A DNA stretch of 64,000 nt from Pocillopora verrucosa (lineage: Eukaryota; Cnidaria; Anthozoa; Scleractinia; Pocilloporidae): contig NC_089317.1 in NCBI RefSeq assembly GCF_036669915.1, forward strand, positions 5,454,411-5,518,410, in the 5' to 3' direction. A model generated the notes under the pieces. The model made no database searches. It was given only the letters and a program-made list of their open reading frames with translations, and had not been told where the DNA came from. Made by a program: the position numbers and the translations under genes. Shown one piece after another: positions 58,560 through 64,000 of the stretch; the first letter of the stretch is position 1, and each line of letters begins with the position of its first letter.

Positions 58560-59440
58560 TCAAACTGTCTTTGCGAAACTGCGACCAGGACAAAATGTCC
58601 TCTTACCAAATCAATACAATATCAAACAGGCAAGTGATGAGAATAAAGAAAAATATCAGCTAAGGGATTATTAGTTGATTCATACCAAATTCTCAGAGCT
58701 AACATCATAAGAGTTGTTTGGCAGACAGCAAGGAGAGTAACTAATGAGATCTTGGGAATGAAAGGGTTAAGGGAAACACTGAAGTACCGAGGAATCCCAA
58801 ACAAAAAATTGTTTCAGTTGATTTCCTAGCCTTTGTTACCTATTCTGTTCTTTTGATTTTGTTTTTGATTTTATTTTTGGTATAACAGGAAACGCAAAGT
58901 TACTATGATAGAAATTCAGTTAAATTATTCCCTAACTTAACACGCATATTATTAGATTACATATCAATATCACAGGTGAAGAGTAAGACTTCTGGCCTTA
59001 AGGTTTTGGGCTGGAAAGTTGTTTATTATTATGTTGAAGAGACAGAGTACTCCCCGAATCGAAAAGATAGATACAAGTTTAAAGGAAAGCTTTAGACTGC
59101 TAAAAGGGCATTAATTGTGAATAAAATGAATACACCTTTCATGGGAAAGGCGAAGGATTACTAGCCAAAGGCTAGATATGGCTAGATAGGTATGGATATG
59201 TTCCTGACAACGGTATTAAATTTAATAAATCTTGACATGTAACAAACTCAAATTGTCTGATAGATTATGGAGTTATTTGTCACCCATAGTATCAAGCTAG
59301 TAACAAAATCTTCCTATTTCTTGATTTTCATCTTTTTCTCCGTCGAGATGTAGCAGGACAGAGATTTTTCTAAGCGGCAGACGGCAAACCATTTATTCGT
59401 TCTGGTGCTTTTCTGGGTCTACCGTTTCGATTAGCAGGGC
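58560..59440. repeat. 3'-flank and block-R repeats, copy 4
   Basis: Bases 58600-58890 match 44270-44525; 58887-58940 is the start of the YIKKRKV module cut by a deletion; 58975-59440 is block R. Confidence 0.6.
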
Positions 59441-59725
59441 CAGATGTACTGTCAGGGAACTGCATTTTTAGATCTTATAAAAAAAGAACTCCAAGTCGCC
59501 AATTCCAGCCTAAATGAAAAACTCTCCTCCTGGTTGTAAAAAAATGAATTCACCATTTGAAAGATCTGCTCCCATGTTGGTTGCCTCTGTGGTGTACGAG
59601 ATGGTAGCTTGCTTTTCCTCGAGATCATTATGCTTTCCTTCGTCTCCACATCGTTTGGTAATCTTTCTTCCGAGGAACATCCACCCAATCTCTTTAACGT
59701 AGGAGATCATGGTACTTGGATTATC
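59440..59725 (-). pseudogene. MGN-family exon 2, class A, broken copy
   Basis: After the acceptor TTTTTCAG it starts D-N-P-S-T-M-I and has FLGRKITKRCGDEGKHNDLE. It shares the deletion of the K-T-T-L-K-F-L segment and the frame break before the core with the copy at 23640, so these two derive from one already broken ancestor. Confidence 0.7.
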
Positions 59726-59869
59726 CTGAAAAAGAAAAATGAATGGAATGTCATTGTAGGCGATCTATAGGGAAGCATTTTATCGCTATCATCATTGTCA
59801 TCATCTTGAAGGTCAGTATTTAAGAACCGGGCAGCATAACCTTACCTCAAATTCCGAGGAACACCTCCC

Positions 59870-60340
59870 CCCACCCCCCCTACCCCCGAGTCTGCTGTGG
59901 ATTTCAATCACAATAAAATAGTGATATAATACATATTTCAAATCATCATTTTCTAAACCCGTTTTCAGGCCCTCTGCAATCATAAATTAGAAATTTTGAC
60001 CCAAAACTATGCTAGCAGGATAGATTTAGTAAGTTCGCTTCCTCCGTTTATCATTTGGAGATATGTCAATTTGGCATAGCTGCAATTACCTCTCTGCTGT
60101 GGCCAGCTTCAAACTTGCGTCTGATTGTGCCTTTAGAATGAGCGGCGCATTGCCAACACCTTCGCAATGACAACTGATTGATTTTTCAATCTTCATCTTC
60201 AAAAATTGTCCTAATAGCTAATTAGCAATCACGAGGTATTTCACGTTTTATAACCAATTTTTTGAAGTTTTGCAGTTTTGGAGGATTTTTTACTACGGTT
60301 TTGCGAGTTCTAATAGACCCCAATGCCCCCCTCTATTTAA
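59870..60340. repeat. Block S spacer, copy 3
   Basis: Matches 24040-24560 in order and separates the broken class-A from the class-B exon, as at 24 kb. Confidence 0.65.
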
Positions 60341-60383
60341 TATCTAAAGCAAATATCTCTTTTGAATGTAAATGGGGACGTCT

Positions 60384-62091
60384 TTAGTTGGCACTAATCA
60401 TAAGACTTAAGGCATCAGTTGAGTAAGTTTTACAAGTTTCTTCGTCCGTCACCTTAGGAGGTGTAACATTGGACGTGGGTTCCTGAACTTCACAGGTCAG
60501 GGCTAATGGTCCACGAACGACGGTATTTGGTGACTGTGACCACCAAGAGAAAAGGTTTCTGAAATAGGAATTGCAGTCTTTTTTGCTTGAAAACTGTTTG
60601 GGACCCTCACGAACACAGCGGCCATGTACAACATCCTTTGCGTCCTCTGAAAAGAAAAACTCCCAATCTCCATTTCCAGCTTGAATGATAAACTCTTTCC
60701 CTGGCTGCGATATAATGAAGGCAGCGTTTGTTAGATCAGCGCACATGTCATTTGCGTTCGAGATGAATGAGATAGCAGCACGCAGAAACTTTAAGGTTGT
60801 CTGGTCATCTTCATTGAGATTTCCATGCTGTCCTTCGATTCCGCATCGCTTTACGATCTCTTTTCCGAGAACTGTTGATGATATTTTATCAACTCTAACA
60901 ATCATGTTGCTTGGGTAATCCTGAAATGTAAAAAGCGAATAAAAATGCTTTTAGTAGCTTGCAAGATTCTCAGGAAACTCTGACGCCATCTTCCCCCAGC
61001 TTTACAACCCTTAGGATTATGTCAGGATTATAATCGGTCGATGTGACCGCAAGCCTTTCAAGTACTGTTTGAGACGAGATCAAATTCACTTTTTTATAAA
61101 ATCCCCGAGTACTTGTCATCTACACTTTCAATTGTCGGAGGTGTTACATCTTTAAAGAATGCTTTGGGGCTCTCTTGAACTGTTAAAGTAAGTAGCTGCA
61201 TACATAGACGGATAAACATTTCTCATAAGTTCGTCGGAGTCGTTAATTGAACTATATAGCTATTTAATGATACACACTGCCACGAACTGCTCTAATTGCG
61301 AGAAACAGTAGTTTGTGGCCCGTAAAAAGATGTATACGAACCGCCATGACACTGAAAGCTTGCATGTCGGGCTTGACACTGATGACCATTTAATGAAAAA
61401 AGCTTATGAATTTCGATGCAAGGCTCAGCATTCTGCGAGATAGCATCCCTGAAAATTGTTTCTTGTTGTAATTTTTGTTTAAACACAAAATTCAAACATA
61501 ACATTTAAAATGCAGCATGATATTTCAAAGGTTTTCAAATACATTTATGTGAATACATAATCATCACTCCTTTAACTAAACTGGCATCATTTTGATGAAA
61601 TATAGAATATTTTTTGTAAAAATAATGAAACATCAAAAGACGCTCTCAGTTTGCCTTAAAATTTCAGATGTCGTATTTCTAAGGTTTTTGAATATCGAAA
61701 TTTTCCGAAAGAGAAATGTGTTTCCCTTCCCCTGCCTCCCTTACTAACAACCGTCTTCAGAGACTACTCGAATACATTTAAACCAAATATTAGATTCACC
61801 AGTAGATTCGCTATTCGTCAGTAAAATGTCAGATTATGTCATATGCGACGGTAACTTTAACAATTTGCCTTTACATTTTCACAGTTTATATGCTGTAATC
61901 TCGCTTTTAAAGGTCCTGTTGTGATAAATCTTGCTCTAACGATGTGTTAGTAACTATGTGTCCTCTTGTAGTCCGAAAAAATATGAAAAACACGGCCTTT
62001 GAAGTCAATACAATCGTAAGTCTGTAACCTCTAAGTCTGATTAAGATGCAAATTTTCTTACCAATGTCATTCTTGAATTGTTACTTCCCAT
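60384..62091 (-). CDS. MGN-family gene, class B, intact (188 aa)
   Basis: Exon 1 is 62091-62062 (MGSNNSRMTL, donor GTAAGA); exon 2 is 60920-60384 after acceptor TTTCAG, starting D-Y-P-S-N. Both ends are phase 0. It matches the 184-aa class-B gene closely: Gly2/Ser6/Arg7, EIVKRCGIEGQHGNLNEDD, LKFLRAAISFI, ADLTNAAFIISQPGKEF, G-D-W-E-F-F-F-S-E-D-A-K and H-G-R-C-V-R-E-G-P-K. The longer C-terminus has ALTCEVQEPTSNVTPPKV, then a charged end. It is head-to-head with 62842 across 750 bp. The 24-kb class-B pseudogene is its closest relative by eye. Function is unknown. Confidence 0.78.
61021..61150 (+). pseudogene. MGN-family plus-class exon 2 relic, antisense in the class-B intron
   Basis: Encodes I-I-G-R-C-D-R-K-P-F-K-Y, matching I-T-G-R-C-V-R-R-P-W-L-M-Y, then decays. 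It corresponds in position to 40517-40765 inside the other class-B gene, and the following DNA (GTAGCTGCATACATAGACGG) is the same in both. Confidence 0.5.
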
Positions 62092-62841
62092 CGTCTTACT
62101 TTATTCCAGCTCGCTCAGGGAAGGAACAGGTTTACTAAATATTTAGTGGAAGACATTTCCCAATCTTGCCGCACAAGGCCGAGTAGTTTTTAAGTATAGA
62201 GCCGAATAAGTCGTTCGCTTTATTTATCGCTCGTTCGTTGCGGGGAATTTTCCCTAATGGAGAACCCGATATGGATTGATGAATACTATGTGTTCCTTGC
62301 ATAGAAGGGAAACCCCCCTGACAATGAGTCATCTTTTGTCCTTTGTTTCATTGGAGAACCCGCATTAGGGAAAAAACCCGAGAGATGCAGGCGCCGGAAG
62401 GCTCCTGCTTATGTTTCTTGATAGTTGCACCGAAGACTTTACATAGGAATTCTGACAGAAATTCATTTTAAGTTATGCGCTTTCCAAACGCCTCGAAAAT
62501 ATTTCATTAGCAGATTTTTTTTTCAAAATAAATTTATCACATGCTGGGAATTTTCCCTTACGCCTGAACTTTGACATTTTTTGTCTTCTTTGCGTGGTTA
62601 GGAATGCCACATGACAATAAGTCATCAAAACAAAATTTTCCATGGCCAATCAAAATTGAAAGCAATTATGATGGGGAAAAACCCTGATAACCACAAAAGA
62701 GGCAAACACGCTAGCTGCCTCAGTAGTGTTAAGGTTGTCTGACTTGACTCCATAAACTACGGACAGCTTCTCTCATCACAAAGTCGTGATTCTCGCAAGG
62801 ATTTGGCCGAGCTATTTGTCATGAGTTAACTGGACACGGCT
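62092..62841. promoter_or_regulatory. Shared divergent promoter region 5, with four GGG...CCC palindromes
   Basis: 750 bp between two ATGs. Sites: GGGAATTTTCCC (62243-62254 and 62546-62557), GGGAAAAAACCC (62368-62379) and GGGAAAAACCC (62674-62684). The layout is that of region 1 at 41536-42286. CCAAT occurs at 62646. Confidence 0.55.
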
Positions 62842-64000
62842 ATGGGAAATTTCTTTGGCAACGCTAGAATATTACCAGTAAGTATAACTCTGTCTTAGGC
62901 TTCGATCAAGAGATCAAACTTTAAATAATATATTGATGAAACTCAAAGAAATTTGTCCCTTTCGAATTGGATTTATCCTCTTCCGTAAGTTAAATTCTCC
63001 TCGTCTTTTCGAAACTGAGATTGATTTATAGAGGCCCAAAGAGATTTAAACTAAGCCCCATCGTCTCAATGAATCCTCGGTAGCTTTAGGTGACTTGGTC
63101 GATACGAGTTTCGATATTAAACTGTCGTCAATACCTTCCTGAAAGTGAAGGGAAGTTTTCCGTTTTACCAAGTTCATGCACTTAACATCACGTGCGATCG
63201 ATGCCAGATCCTTCGATTAAACTTGAATTCGTTACTGGTTGAGATTTCCAATGGGAGTTCGGCAACCGTCGACAGATTACCATAGGAAAAAATGCGATTT
63301 ATATAAAAACGAAAAAGTAGCTGGGAACTTGAAAAAATAATTCGAGAATTAGTTCAGAATTTTTACGTAAGACCTTCTTACGGTGCCTTCACCCTTTAAC
63401 TCCCAAGGTCTCATTAGTAATTTTCCTTACTGTATGCCAAACGATTCTCATTATGTTAGTTTGGAGAATTTGGTATGGAATCAATTTGTAATCATTCGAT
63501 TCATTCTCGTCACTTGTCTGCATGATACTGTATGGATATAGTAAGGAGAAATTCTGTCTTGGTCACTCATGGGAGTTAAAGGCTGAACCACGGAGCTGCG
63601 TTACAAGCCAGTCCAGCATACTTATACGATTCGCAATCCGCACTACCTTGAATATTCGTCGGAAACGTTCTAAGGGTTTGGGGGGGGGGAGGGGATAGGA
63701 GAGTTTCTAAGAACCTTGCTGAGGGGAGTGGGAGCGCTTGCCTACTCACATGTAGTTGTGGCCTGAGTTCTACTCCCGATTCTGTCGATACATGTGGATT
63801 GATTTAGTTGCGGGTTTTTTTTCTTTTGCTCTCGTCAACTTTCTCCCAATATTGATCACACCAATATCATTTTAGGACTATCCAGAAGACCTTAGAATTC
63901 ATGTGAAGAAAATAACCTCGACTCCTCTTGGAGATGAGATCGAAAAAATACGCAACAGGGGACGTCTCAGTGAACACGACCGAGCAAGTATCAAATTTCT
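62842..64000 (+). CDS. MGN-family gene, plus class (3' part beyond window)
   Basis: Exon 1 is 62842-62877 (MGNFFGNARILP, donor GTAAGT); exon 2 starts at 63876 after TTTTAG with D-Y-P-E-D and is open to the window edge. The visible part reads I-H-V-K-K-I-T-S-T-P-L-G-D-E-I-E and GRLSEHDRASIKF, nearly identical to the 42287 gene. The ~1-kb intron ends with the shared GGGAGTGGGAGCGCT segment. No defect is seen in the visible part. Confidence 0.75.

Overview
This window is animal genomic DNA. The genes have spliceosomal introns (GT...AG, short first exons). The DNA is AT-rich and dense in fold-back repeats, MITE-like and LINE/SINE relics. Several degenerate repeats resemble families I associate with anthozoan, and especially stony-coral, genomes. 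I read it as a cnidarian (coral-like) scaffold; the exact genus cannot be told from the sequence alone.

Region 1 (1-23 kb) is a segmentally duplicated block around a family of intronless genes for polytopic membrane proteins. One copy is intact (10587-12692, 701 aa). A second is frameshifted (16145-18243). A third runs off the left edge on the minus strand (1-330). A C-terminal relic lies at 2669-2914. The copies share upstream sequence and long downstream repeats. The 3' end of an ABCC/MRP-type ABC transporter gene (four exons, minus strand, 19860-21626) ends this block, and broken pieces of one of its exons recur at 4404-4482 and 14723-14799. A tyrosine-recombinase-like relic (KIAA1958/ZMYM/QRICH1-like, Crypton-related) lies at 5973-9291 and is interrupted by an insertion. 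Part of that insertion is repeated in inverted orientation at 22497-23165, next to a MITE-like element filled with a 7-bp minisatellite.

Region 2 (23-64 kb) is the most interesting part: a cluster of at least a dozen full, broken or partial copies of a small two-exon gene family I do not recognise. Exon 1 is tiny and encodes an N-terminal MG-N/S motif suited to N-myristoylation. A phase-0 intron follows, and exon 2 encodes about 100-180 residues with a conserved GDWE-x-x-FSE core. Four copies look intact (149, 152, 152 and 184 aa), a fifth is 188 aa, and a sixth runs off the right edge. The genes are arranged in head-to-head pairs. Two classes are read in opposite directions from shared intergenic regions of about 420-750 bp. 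Each region carries repeated palindromes of the form GGG(A/T)5-6CCC, resembling Rel/NF-kappaB (Dorsal-type) sites. The inferred picture is a birth-and-death cluster of divergently transcribed, possibly membrane-anchored and immune-inducible proteins; function is unproven.

Between these genes are a dead LINE (34.6-36.4 kb), a tRNA-derived SINE inside an intron (47.7-48.0 kb), a degenerate multi-copy cnidarian gene (56.4-57.7 kb), fold-back elements, and long stretches shared between the duplicated blocks. I found no rRNA, functional tRNA or CRISPR array.
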